Part shown: piece by piece, positions 1 through 7,085 of the stretch
Position numbering within the stretch: the stretch's first letter is position 1
How the letters are laid out: each line of letters starts with the position of its first letter
From: Anaerolineaceae bacterium UBA700
Lineage (GTDB): Bacteria > Chloroflexota > Anaerolineae > Anaerolineales > Anaerolineaceae
Length of the DNA: 17,985 nucleotides
Direction: 5' to 3'
NCBI GenBank assembly: GCA_002298885.1
Contig: DBMK01000127.1
Coordinates: 1-17,985, forward strand
The notes under the pieces: model-generated
Told to the model about the DNA's origin: nothing
What the model saw: the letters and a program-made list of their open reading frames with translations, nothing else
Databases searched by the model: none
Made by a program: the position numbers and the translations under genes

Positions 1-21
1 TCCCTTTATTCTCATGATACA

Positions 22-45
22 AGAGGCGGGGCATGCCCCGCCTCT
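22..45 (-). terminator. Perfect 24-bp palindrome after the permease operon
   Basis: The half-site AGAGGCGGGGCA is followed by its exact reverse complement, giving a 12-bp GC-rich palindrome 24 bases past the stop of the last permease gene. It lacks a strong T-tract in the operon's direction, so it may be a weak terminator, an mRNA 3'-end stabiliser, or a copy of a dispersed hairpin repeat. Confidence 0.5.
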
Positions 46-69
46 ACGCTTTTTATCCCAATCAAAACT

Positions 70-948
70 CTACCCCTTTACCGCCCCACTCAACCCGCGC
101 ACGAAGTAGCGCTGGAAGACGATGAAAAAGATCATGATCGGGATGACGGTCATGCCAACGCCGGCGGCGACGGCGCGGAAATCGGAGACGAACATGCCCT
201 GCAGCGCCGCCAGGCCCACCGTGAGGGTCTTATTGGCCATGGTGGGCAGCATCAGCGAGGGCCACAGGAAGTCGTTCCAGGAATTGACGAAGGTTAGAAT
301 GGCCACCGTGGCCAGCGACGGGCGCACCACAGGCAGCAGGATGCTCCACCAGGTGCGCAGCTCGGAGGCCCCGTCCATCTTGGCCGCCTCGATCAAATCG
401 TTGGGCACGGCCCGGAAGGCCTGGCGCAGCAGGAATATGTTGAGGGCGCTGGCCATGCTTGGCAGGATCAGGGCCTGGAGCGAATCGTAGTATTTGAAGA
501 CGTTGACCGCCAGCACGTAGCTGGGGATGTAGGTGAGCTGCACCGGCACCACCAGGGTGGCCAGGAGCAGGAAGAAGATAACGTTGTTGCCCTTGAACTT
601 CATCTTGGCCAGCGGGTAGGCCGCCAGCGAACAGATAAGCACGTTGGTCACCACCGTGAACGCGGATACGATGATACTGTTAATGAAGAAGTTGCCGATG
701 GGCAGCAAGTTCCAGGCCCGGGTGTAGTTGGCCAGGGTCGGGTCCTGCGGGATGAGCTGGGGTGGGATCGAAAAGACCGCGTCGGCGGGGCCCTTCAGCG
801 AGGTGAGGAAGATCCACAAGAAGGGCAGGGTGGTGCCCAGCGCCATGAACACCAGCAGGACGTACCACAAAACGGTGGTGCCGGCCTTGCGCGCTCTCAT
901 GCGGCCCTGCGAGTATTCCGGATAGCCCTTGGATTGAGTGAGTTCCAT
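70..948 (-). CDS. Carbohydrate ABC transporter permease (MalG type)
   Basis: Inner-membrane permease of 292 residues from a CUT1-type sugar importer. The N-terminal helix lies at about residues 25-50 and further membrane segments follow (about 90-113, 122-145, 155-178, 215-240, 262-285). The cytoplasmic EAA loop that docks the ATPase is clear at about 187-210 (EAAKMDG...LP). The ATG at 948 is chosen because it overlaps the TGA of the upstream permease by one base (TGATG), the usual sign of translational coupling. The reading frame stays open further upstream, but that stretch is the antisense-frame shadow of the other permease. It is the last gene of the operon, and no ATPase gene accompanies it, so a shared MsmX/UgpC-type ATPase elsewhere is presumably used. 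The sugar cannot be read from the sequence. Confidence 0.95.
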   Translation of the reverse strand: MELTQSKGYPEYSQGRMRARKAGTTVLWYVLLVFMALGTTLPFLWIFLTSLKGPADAVFSIPPQLIPQDPTLANYTRAWNLLPIGNFFINSIIVSAFTVVTNVLICSLAAYPLAKMKFKGNNVIFFLLLATLVVPVQLTYIPSYVLAVNVFKYYDSLQALILPSMASALNIFLLRQAFRAVPNDLIEAAKMDGASELRTWWSILLPVVRPSLATVAILTFVNSWNDFLWPSLMLPTMANKTLTVGLAALQGMFVSDFRAVAAGVGMTVIPIMIFFIVFQRYFVRGLSGAVKG

Positions 949-1829
949 CAGCTTGCCTCCGTATCGCGGTCGAGGATGCGTACGTTCAGGATAGAGAAGG
1001 CCAGCGTGACCACCAGCAGCCCGATGGCGATGGCCGATGCGTAGCCGGCGTGCGACAGGCGGAAGGCGTTGCGCCACAAGTAGAACACGATGGTCACCCC
1101 GCTGTCGAGGATGCCGCCGGTGGCGCCGGTGAGGATATAGATTTCGTCGAACACTTTGAGCGCCGCCAGGCTGGAGATGATGGCCACGAAGGTGATCTGC
1201 GGGCGCAGGCCCGGCAGGCTGACGTGCCAGTGCTTCTGGAACGAGTTGCAGCCGTCGATCTGGGCCGCATCGTACAGCTCTTCGGGGATATTCTGCAGGC
1301 CGGCCAGGAAAACCATCATGTAATAGCCGACCCCGGCCCAGATGGTCAGCAGCATGGCGATGGGCAGGGTGACAGCCGGCTCGGCCAGCCACTGCACCGG
1401 CTCCTTGAGGATGCCCAGCGGCACCAGGAAACCGTTCACCAGGCCGCCGTTATAGTCGAACAGCCAGCGCCAGCAGATGCCGATGGCAATGCTGCCGCTG
1501 ACCGCCGGGATGTAGTACAGCGAGCGGAAGAAGCCGATCGCCGGCAGTTTGCGGTTGACGACGATGGCCGCCCCAATCGAGAGGAAGATCAGGGTGGGGG
1601 TCACGAACAGGTAGATCAACGAGTTGCCCATCGCCTTCCAGAAGGTCTCGTCTACCAGCAGGGCCTGGAAATTCTTCAAGCCCACCCACACCGGCGGCCT
1701 CACGATATCGTAGTCGGTGAAACTGTAGAACACCACGCTGATGATCGGGTAGAGCACGAAGATCGCCGTCACCAGCAGGGCGGGTGTGAGAAAGAGGTAA
1801 GGAGTAGGAGAAAATTTTTTCCGGATCAT
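948..1829 (-). CDS. Carbohydrate ABC transporter permease (MalF type)
   Basis: Inner-membrane permease of 293 residues, partner of the MalG-type protein downstream. The first membrane helix is at about residues 10-37, with further segments at about 70-92, 105-125, 155-178, 213-235 and 262-284. The EAA-loop motif is at 183-210 (EELYDAAQIDG...LPGLRP). It belongs to the short MalF class, without the large periplasmic domain of E. coli MalF. The ATG at 1829 starts a typical N-terminus (MIRKKFSPTPYLF), but the ribosome-binding site is poor. Translation may depend on the repeat-rich 423-base gap separating it from the binding protein. Its stop overlaps the next start by one base. Confidence 0.95.
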   Translation of the reverse strand: MIRKKFSPTPYLFLTPALLVTAIFVLYPIISVVFYSFTDYDIVRPPVWVGLKNFQALLVDETFWKAMGNSLIYLFVTPTLIFLSIGAAIVVNRKLPAIGFFRSLYYIPAVSGSIAIGICWRWLFDYNGGLVNGFLVPLGILKEPVQWLAEPAVTLPIAMLLTIWAGVGYYMMVFLAGLQNIPEELYDAAQIDGCNSFQKHWHVSLPGLRPQITFVAIISSLAALKVFDEIYILTGATGGILDSGVTIVFYLWRNAFRLSHAGYASAIAIGLLVVTLAFSILNVRILDRDTEAS

Positions 1830-1937
1830 AGGCGAGGAGCCTCACAAATGTTGGGGCAGGGCATTGTTCTTTTGTAGGAGCGGGTCGGTGAAATTCACGT
1901 TTTTCGGTCTTTCTGAGCGCAGACCCGTCCACTCAAG

Positions 1938-2183
1938 CCTCACCCCCGACCCCTCTCCTGACGAAAAACCTGTCAGGAGAGGGGAGAAATCCCACACGGG
2001 TGCGAGCCCCCCTCTCTCCCGACGAAAAACCCATCAGGAGGGGGGAGAAATCCCATACGCTGTGAGCCTCCCCCCTTCTAACGAAAAACCTGTCAGGAGA
2101 GGGGAGAAATCCCACACGGGTGCGAGCCTCCCCCTCCCCTGGAGCAGGTTTATCGCTCCAGGAGAGGGGGCCGGGGGGTGAGG
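1938..2183. repeat. Hairpin repeat array with inverted ends, between binding protein and permeases
   Basis: The ends are near-perfect inverted repeats: CCTCACCCCCGACCCCTCTCC on the left, and on the right (2161-2183) the complement of that type, ending in GGGGGGTGAGG. Inside are units about 60 bases apart, each with a GAAAAACC loop (at 1963, 2024 and 2083). Unit 1 has a perfect 13-bp stem (1950-1962 with 1972-1984) around a 9-base loop. A fourth unit uses a different stem, CTGGAGC/GCTCCAG. The terminal motif recurs at 14300-14319 and 15887-15906, so this is a dispersed non-coding family. Open frames through it are low-complexity and not genes. Confidence 0.8.
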
Positions 2184-2201
2184 AATTCTTAAGGTACTGC
2201 T

Positions 2202-2232
2202 GGGGCCGTCCTGAAAGTTCCCGGACGGCCCC
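2202..2232 (-). terminator. Stem-loop just after the binding-protein gene
   Basis: GGGGCCGTCC pairs perfectly with GGACGGCCCC (10 bp, 11-base loop) 21 bases past the stop of the binding-protein gene. No T-run follows on the minus strand. It is therefore more likely an mRNA-stabilising or partial-termination hairpin that keeps binding-protein levels above permease levels, as known for malE-type operons, than a full terminator. Confidence 0.65.
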
Positions 2233-2252
2233 TTGAACAGATTCTCGGTGAA

Positions 2253-3659
2253 CTACTGCAGTAAGGCGTTGGCCTTGGCGACGGCGTCGTCAAGGGCCTT
2301 CTGGGCAGGCACGCCACCGAACAGGGCATCCTGGACGGCCTTCTTGACGAGCTCGTTCACGTCAGCCGGCTTGGGGATTTCGGGGACGATGTCGGCCTGT
2401 TTGGAGATCAGGCTCTCGGCCAGCGGGCGGGCCGATTCTTCGATAGCGACCGGCTTGGAGGTGAAGAAGGGATCCTTGTAGGAAGCCGGGGTCGAGGGGT
2501 AAATGCTCACGATCTTGGAGAACTCGAGCTGGCTGCGCGGGTTGGTGAAGAAGGTGGCCAGGGCCATGGCGGCCTTGGGGAACTTGGTGTCTTTCTTGAT
2601 CGAGAGGGCCATCGAGGTCGGGGCGGTCTTGCCGGACAGGCCGTCGGGCAGCGGGGCAATCGCCAGGTAACCGTACATGCCGGGGTTGTTGGCGCGCACG
2701 TCGCGGATGAGCTGCGGGCCGGTCTGGTAGAAGGCGGCGCGGCCGGAGTTGAACAGGTCCAGGCCCACGCGGTCGTCGGTGGTGGTCAGGGCGGTGCGGT
2801 CAACCAGGCCCTGCTTCACCCAGTCGACGTACATCTGCAGCCAGGCAACGCCCTCGGGGCTGTTGAAGGTGAACTGCTTGCCGTCGTCGCTCATGACCTT
2901 GACGCCGCCCTGGTACGCCATATCGCGCAGCAGGTCGGTCATAGTCAGGCGGATGTCGCACAGGGTGCCAGTCTTTTCCTTGATGGTCTTGCACAGGGGG
3001 CCGAGGTCAGCGTACTTGGTGGGGAAATCTTCGACCTTGAGGCCGGTCTTGTTGTAGACCTGGGTGTTGATCAGCTCGATGGCGATAGCCTGGTACCAGG
3101 GCACCTGGTAGCTCTTGCCGTTCACCAGTTGCAGGTTGAACAGGCCGGGATAATACTGGTCGATCACTTCCTTGGGCAGGTTGTCGCTCATGCTCAACAG
3201 CAGGCCCTTGGCGGCGAACTCGCGCACCCAGCCCTCGGTGTCGGACAGGTTGGCGACGTCGGGGGTGTTGCCGGCGGCGAACGAGTTGCGGTAGTCATCC
3301 AAGAAGGTGGCCTGGTGGTCTTCCCACTTGACGGTCACGCCCGGGTACGCCTGCTGGAAGCGGGCGAGGGTGCTCTTGATGTAGTCGTCGAAGGTCGGGG
3401 ACAACCAGAAGGTCCAGAAGGTGAGGGTGGCGTTGGGCTCAACCCCGCTGATCACGGCCTCGGGGTTGGGGCCGGGGGTGGGGGTCACCATGACCGGGAC
3501 GGTCTGCTGGACGATCTGAGTCTGGTTGACGATCACCGTCTCTTTGACGGGGGGCTGAGTGGGCTGGGGCGCCTGGGTGGGGGCGACAGTGGCGGCCGGG
3601 GCGCAAGCGCTCAGCACGATGCTCAGCAAAACTACGATTACAAACAGTTTGGTACGCAT
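2253..3659 (-). CDS. Extracellular sugar-binding lipoprotein (ABC family 1)
   Basis: A 468-residue substrate-binding protein that captures a sugar outside the cell and delivers it to the two permeases downstream. The ATG at 3659 is set by a strong AGGAGG site 6 bases upstream. The open frame extends further but has no such site. The N-terminus is a lipoprotein signal: charged MRTK, a hydrophobic stretch, then lipobox LSAC with the lipidated cysteine at residue 19. A Pro/Thr/Gln-rich linker follows to about residue 65, typical of Chloroflexota surface proteins. The mature fold (about 75-468) has features of solute-binding family 1, such as LTFWTFW, a run like ARFQQAYPGVTVKWE, and a late AALATFF-type segment with TNPRSQLEFSK. 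The nearby kinase and ROK regulator support a sugar ligand of unknown identity. Confidence 0.95.
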   Translation of the reverse strand: MRTKLFVIVVLLSIVLSACAPAATVAPTQAPQPTQPPVKETVIVNQTQIVQQTVPVMVTPTPGPNPEAVISGVEPNATLTFWTFWLSPTFDDYIKSTLARFQQAYPGVTVKWEDHQATFLDDYRNSFAAGNTPDVANLSDTEGWVREFAAKGLLLSMSDNLPKEVIDQYYPGLFNLQLVNGKSYQVPWYQAIAIELINTQVYNKTGLKVEDFPTKYADLGPLCKTIKEKTGTLCDIRLTMTDLLRDMAYQGGVKVMSDDGKQFTFNSPEGVAWLQMYVDWVKQGLVDRTALTTTDDRVGLDLFNSGRAAFYQTGPQLIRDVRANNPGMYGYLAIAPLPDGLSGKTAPTSMALSIKKDTKFPKAAMALATFFTNPRSQLEFSKIVSIYPSTPASYKDPFFTSKPVAIEESARPLAESLISKQADIVPEIPKPADVNELVKKAVQDALFGGVPAQKALDDAVAKANALLQ

Positions 3660-3683
3660 TTTCTTCCTCCTGAAGGATTGAAG

Positions 3684-3693
3684 TGAACGTTCA
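3684..3693. promoter_or_regulatory. Palindrome TGAACGTTCA in the leader of the binding-protein gene
   Basis: TGAACGTTCA is a perfect 10-bp palindrome 25 bases before the ATG. GAACCGGGTTC, an 11-bp palindrome with a one-base centre, lies further upstream in the same 142-base gap. Both share GAAC/GTTC arms. They could be operators for an internal promoter, but I see no convincing -35/-10 pair and the role is a guess. Confidence 0.25.
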
Positions 3694-3801
3694 TACGGAA
3701 CAACTGATTGGGTAAGGTCAGGGTGAACCGGGTTCGTTTGGGTTGAGGGCAGCTCCTTTCTTAACTTGGTTATGCCTGTCGTTCTCGAAAAGGGCAAAAT
3801 T

Positions 3802-5202
3802 TCAAATTTTGATATTGGGCAAACTGGCAGCCACAATAGATTGGCCAAGGCGGCGGCTGTGCTCGTCCGGCAACTGCACCCGGATACGGCTCGCCAGCTC
3901 GGGGAATTCGGCGGCAAGTACGGCCTGGGCGTGCTCAAGGATGAGGCTTCCGCCGCTCCCGGAGGTGCAGCGGCCCAGGATCAATACATGTTTCAAATCG
4001 TAGAAAGCGGCATAATGCGCCAGGGCATAGCCCAGGTAGACGCCAATGCTCTGCCAGATGCGGGCGGCCCCGGGGTGGCCGGCTTCCAACAGCTCCTGGG
4101 CGAACTTGAGCTTTTCGGCATCGGTCACCTGTTCGGGAATCTGGATGCCGGCACGCGGCGCCAGCCAGAAGACACACTGCTGCGAGAAATAAGCCGCTCC
4201 GCAGCCTTTGTCCCGCGACCACTCTTCCTCGGGGGCTTCCGGGCTGTAATCCACCGGGGCGAACGAAAGCTCGTTCAGCCAGCCCAGGATGTGCCCGTTC
4301 ATGTCCACGTAGCCGGTGGCCTCGCTGGAGCCCAGGGCAATCCCCAGCACGCCGTTGTCCTCCAGCGACATCGAGCCCGCCAGGGCGGTCACGTCGCCGT
4401 CGTTGATCACCTCCAGCGGCACGTTCAGCTCGCGGCGGATGCGCAGGAACAGGTCGCGCACCTGGGGATACTGCTCCGCCGGCACGCCGCGGAACAACGA
4501 GGCGACCATGGGGCGGTTGTCGATGAAGATGCCGGCTGAGCTGCCGCCGATGGCGTCCACCCGCGGCAGCCTGGCGGCGGCGGCGCGCAAGGCGCTCATG
4601 ATTTCGCGGTAATGGTATTCCGGGTCGGAATGCTTCTTGGGTTCCCATATCACCTCTTCGCTGTAGACCACCTCGCCGTCGACCACCGCGCTGACCTTGC
4701 GGTCCGAGGCGCCCAGGTCGAACCCGATGCGGCAGCCATCCAGGTGGCGCCCCAGGGGCTTGCCGGCCTCGCGGCCTGCAGGAACTTCGTCCGGCGCGCA
4801 GGATAGGACCTGGAAAGGCCGTTCGTACACCTGGTTGCCCATGAAATAATAGTCGAACTGGTGCTCGCCGCCGGGGGCGTAGCTGCGGCGGATGTGCTCG
4901 GCGATGGCGGGCGCCCCGCCAATATAAACCGTGTGCCCGCCGCGCTGCCAGAGCAAGAACTTGACCAGGCGTTCCACATAATACAGGTTGGCCGCCGCCT
5001 GGGGGGCTTCCTGGGGGAAGACCCGCGTCTCGAAGCGCGAAAAGCCGCCGTCCCCGCGGTCCAGGCCGATCACCAGGGGCGCGCTGGCGGGGCCAACTTC
5101 CCGCTCGAAGGCCAGGTTAGCCAGCACGGCCGGGCGGAAATGCTCGTCCAGGGGTGGGACGATCCTAGGTTTGACCAGTTTGAAGTGGTTAACCTCGAAC
5201 AC
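3802..5202 (-). CDS. ROK-like (ASKHA fold) sugar kinase with extra N-terminal domain
   Basis: A 466-residue protein whose second part (about 157-460) looks like a divergent ROK-family sugar kinase. Phosphate-1 loop is IGFDLGASDRK (159-169), an ND pair with the likely catalytic Asp is in VINDGDVTALAG (Asp268), the second ATP loop is GIALGSSEATG (287-297), and a late segment reads LILGRCTSGSGG. The canonical ROK zinc motif CxCGxxGC is missing, unlike in the regulator next door. The first ~155 residues are not part of a normal ~300-residue ROK kinase. They contain GLDRGDGGFSRFE (46-58), which resembles a degenerate ATPase loop. The start is GTG at 5202, supported by AAGGAG 5-6 bases upstream. 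It lies 30 bases after the regulator and probably phosphorylates the imported sugar, but a non-catalytic role is possible. Confidence 0.8.
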   Translation of the reverse strand: MFEVNHFKLVKPRIVPPLDEHFRPAVLANLAFEREVGPASAPLVIGLDRGDGGFSRFETRVFPQEAPQAAANLYYVERLVKFLLWQRGGHTVYIGGAPAIAEHIRRSYAPGGEHQFDYYFMGNQVYERPFQVLSCAPDEVPAGREAGKPLGRHLDGCRIGFDLGASDRKVSAVVDGEVVYSEEVIWEPKKHSDPEYHYREIMSALRAAAARLPRVDAIGGSSAGIFIDNRPMVASLFRGVPAEQYPQVRDLFLRIRRELNVPLEVINDGDVTALAGSMSLEDNGVLGIALGSSEATGYVDMNGHILGWLNELSFAPVDYSPEAPEEEWSRDKGCGAAYFSQQCVFWLAPRAGIQIPEQVTDAEKLKFAQELLEAGHPGAARIWQSIGVYLGYALAHYAAFYDLKHVLILGRCTSGSGGSLILEHAQAVLAAEFPELASRIRVQLPDEHSRRLGQSIVAASLPNIKI

Positions 5203-5232
5203 GGTGCTCCTTAGAAGTGCTAAATAGCAGAA

Positions 5233-6435
5233 TTAGTTGGAAAGCGGTTGGCGCCTGAACAACAGGGAATAATCTTTGAGCAGCATGGCCGAGGCGCCCA
5301 GGATGATGCCGTTTTCGCCCAGCTCGCCGATCTCGATCTGCGTGTCCTGGGCCAGGCGGGCCAGGGCCATGTGGGCCACGGTGTCGCGGATCTCCTCCAG
5401 CCACGGCCGTCCGAAGCGAGTCATCTCGCCGGCCAGCACGATGCGCTGGACGTTCAACGCCCCCACCAGGCCGGCGATTGCCAGGCCCAGGTAATGCCCG
5501 GCTTCCTGGATCACCTGCTGCGCAAGGGGGTCGCCCGAGCGGAAGGACTGCTCCAGGGTCTCCAGGCTGATTTCCACAGACTCGCCCGGGGTGAGGGCGG
5601 CGTACATGGAGGACATTTGCATGCGCTGGACCACGGCGCGGGCGCTGGACACGGTTTCCAGGCAGCCCAGGTTGCCGCAGCGGCAGGGCAGCCCGCCCTC
5701 GCGCACCATCACCACGTGGCCGATCTCGCCCGCGCCGCCGCCGTCGCCCTGGAACAGCCGGCCGTTGACGATGATGCCGGCGCCAATGCCGCGGCGCACG
5801 TTGATCACCACCAGGTTGTCATCGGAGCGCTCGCCGCCGCCGTACATAAATTCGCCCATAGCGGCGGCCTGGCTGTCGTTCAAAATGGAGACCGGCAGGT
5901 GATAGCGCTGGCTCAACAGGCTGCCCAGGGGCAGGTTTTTCCACTCCAGGTTGACTGCGTTGACCACCACGCCGCTGGCGGTGTTGACCAGGCCGGGCGT
6001 GCCCACACCGATGCCGATCAACGGGGCGCGCCGGGTGTGGATTAGCTGGTCGAGGATACCGTAGACCATGGTCAAGGCTTCGTCGCCGGTGCAGTCGTCC
6101 AGGATGGGCAGCTCGATCTGCTCGCGGATGCGGCCGCGCAGGTTGACGATGGCGCCGCAGAATTTGTTGTAGGCTAGGTCCAGGCCGATGAGGTAGCGCG
6201 AGTCTTCCACCAGGCTGAGCAGGATGGGGGATTTGCCGCCGATCGACGAGCCGATACCGACCTCTTCGACCAGTCCCTCGGCCATCAGCTCAGAGACGAT
6301 GTCGGAGACGGTGGTGCGCGTCAGGCTGGTCACGCGGGCGATCTCGGCCCGGCTGATGCTCTCGCGCTCGAAAATAGTGCTGAGCACGAGATTGGTATTG
6401 TGTTCCTTGGTCTGCTGCTGGGTGGCTTTTTGCAT
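5233..6435 (-). CDS. ROK-family transcriptional repressor
   Basis: A 400-residue regulator of the NagC/XylR/Mlc type. A winged helix-turn-helix occupies about residues 14-60 (SRAEIARVTSLTRTTVSDIVSEL). It is followed by a complete ROK domain: phosphate loop LIGLDLAYNKF, GVGTPGLV (143-150), LNDSQAAAMGE with Asp187, GEIGH with His240, and the zinc motif CRCGNLGC (251-258). All kinase residues are present, so sugar kinase activity cannot be excluded, although ROK proteins with an N-terminal HTH usually act as sugar-responsive repressors. The ATG at 6435 has AGGA a few bases upstream. It is the first gene of the uptake operon, and its promoter carries a palindromic operator, which suggests autoregulation together with the transport genes. 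Confidence 0.93.
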   Translation of the reverse strand: MQKATQQQTKEHNTNLVLSTIFERESISRAEIARVTSLTRTTVSDIVSELMAEGLVEEVGIGSSIGGKSPILLSLVEDSRYLIGLDLAYNKFCGAIVNLRGRIREQIELPILDDCTGDEALTMVYGILDQLIHTRRAPLIGIGVGTPGLVNTASGVVVNAVNLEWKNLPLGSLLSQRYHLPVSILNDSQAAAMGEFMYGGGERSDDNLVVINVRRGIGAGIIVNGRLFQGDGGGAGEIGHVVMVREGGLPCRCGNLGCLETVSSARAVVQRMQMSSMYAALTPGESVEISLETLEQSFRSGDPLAQQVIQEAGHYLGLAIAGLVGALNVQRIVLAGEMTRFGRPWLEEIRDTVAHMALARLAQDTQIEIGELGENGIILGASAMLLKDYSLLFRRQPLSN

Positions 6436-6461
6436 TTTGTCCTGCGGGATAAAAAACTATG

Positions 6462-6478
6462 TTAGTCCAGTGGACTTA
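6462..6478. promoter_or_regulatory. Probable ROK operator at the transcription start
   Basis: Read on the minus strand the site is TAAGTCCA-C-TGGACTAA, a 17-bp palindrome with 8-base arms and one mismatch. It lies just downstream of the -10 box and so over the expected start site. That is the classic position for a repressor blocking the promoter, and the adjacent ROK gene is the natural candidate. Assignment to that protein is inference. Confidence 0.65.
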
Positions 6479-6486
6479 CAAAGATA

Positions 6487-6515
6487 AATATATAACGATT
6501 GGAGGGGTTTGTCAA
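6487..6515 (-). promoter_or_regulatory. Sigma70-type promoter of the sugar operon
   Basis: On the minus strand TTGACA (6515-6510) and TATATT (6492-6487) are separated by exactly 17 bases. The start is expected near 6480, about 45 bases before the regulator's ATG, directly at the palindromic operator. The -35 is perfect and the -10 matches five of six. Confidence 0.75.
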
Positions 6516-6536
6516 TAGGGAATTTGTATTTTTAGA

Positions 6537-6551
6537 TATTGTCAGACAATA
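6537..6551. promoter_or_regulatory. Second palindrome upstream of the operon promoter
   Basis: TATTGTC-A-GACAATA is a perfect 7-bp-arm palindrome centred about 32 bases upstream of the -35 centre. It differs from the operator at the start site and could bind an activator or a second repressor. Its partner is unknown. Confidence 0.4.
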
Positions 6552-6637
6552 ATAACAAGCGAATGTGAAAAATTATATTTATAACGATATTAATTTGTTG
6601 TGAGAATAAACAAAGTCGCCTCGCCACAGTTAAGCCC

Positions 6638-6930
6638 GCTCGCAGGCGGTCTACGACCGCCGTCTCCCCGCGGCGAACCCGGCTCTACACGGGGGTCGCA
6701 GACCCCCTTAGAGCGCGGATTATCATGCTCGCAGGCGGTCTTCGCGAAGCACCCTGTAAAGGGTGACCGCCGTATCGTTGCCGCGCTTCTGGCTCAACAC
6801 GGGGGTCATAGACCCCCTTAGAGCGCGGATTATCATGCTCGCAGGCGGTCTTCGCGAAGCACCCTGTAAGGGGTGACCGCCGTCTCGCCGCCGTGTGCCC
6901 TTCTCAAACCGGGGGTCACAGACCCCCTTC
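6638..6930. repeat. Cluster 1 of nested palindromic repeats, 110-bp period
   Basis: Two hairpins alternate. Type A is GGCGGTC...GACCGCC (6645-6661, 6734-6771, 6844-6881). Type B is GGGGGTC...GACCCCC (6691-6707, 6801-6817, 6911-6927). Both repeat with a period of exactly 110 bases. The first type A has a 3-base loop. In the other two the loop is a 24-base module beginning TTCGCGAAGCACCCTGTAA (6741-6764, 6851-6874). Degenerate fragments of the module continue to about 6990. No protein-coding gene is credible here, and the segment differs from CRISPR in having structured, non-unique units. Confidence 0.8.
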
Positions 6931-7036
6931 GAGCATGAAAAGTCAGGAGCGCTCGCTCGCGGCGAGGCTTCGCGTAGCACCCTTAAGCAGTACCCTGAAA
7001 GAGTGTAAAGGAGCAACCCGCCGCGAATTGCAGTTA

Positions 7037-7042
7037 TATAAT
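7037..7042 (+). promoter_or_regulatory. Possible -10 box of the lipoprotein gene
   Basis: TATAAT sits about 45 bases before the proposed ATA start and would give a leader of roughly 37 bases carrying the GAGAGGGG ribosome-binding site. No good -35 box is found at the right distance (CAACCC), so the call is weak. Confidence 0.35.
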
Positions 7043-7085
7043 ATTAACGGCCATCGATCCGCTCTGTTTACTGAGAGGGGACATC

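Noticed and set aside
1050..1877. 275-codon plus-strand frame opposite the MalF-type permease
   Set aside because: It is the antisense shadow of a clear permease gene; its His/Gln/Arg-rich translation is typical of such shadows.
1864..2181. Plus-strand frame through the repeat array
   Set aside because: The translation is a repeated low-complexity peptide mirroring the hairpin units, with no start signal.
3795..3811. AAAATTT-C-AAATTTT as terminator of the kinase gene
   Set aside because: The stem is all A:T and overlaps the stop codon, and no GC stem is present, so termination is unlikely.
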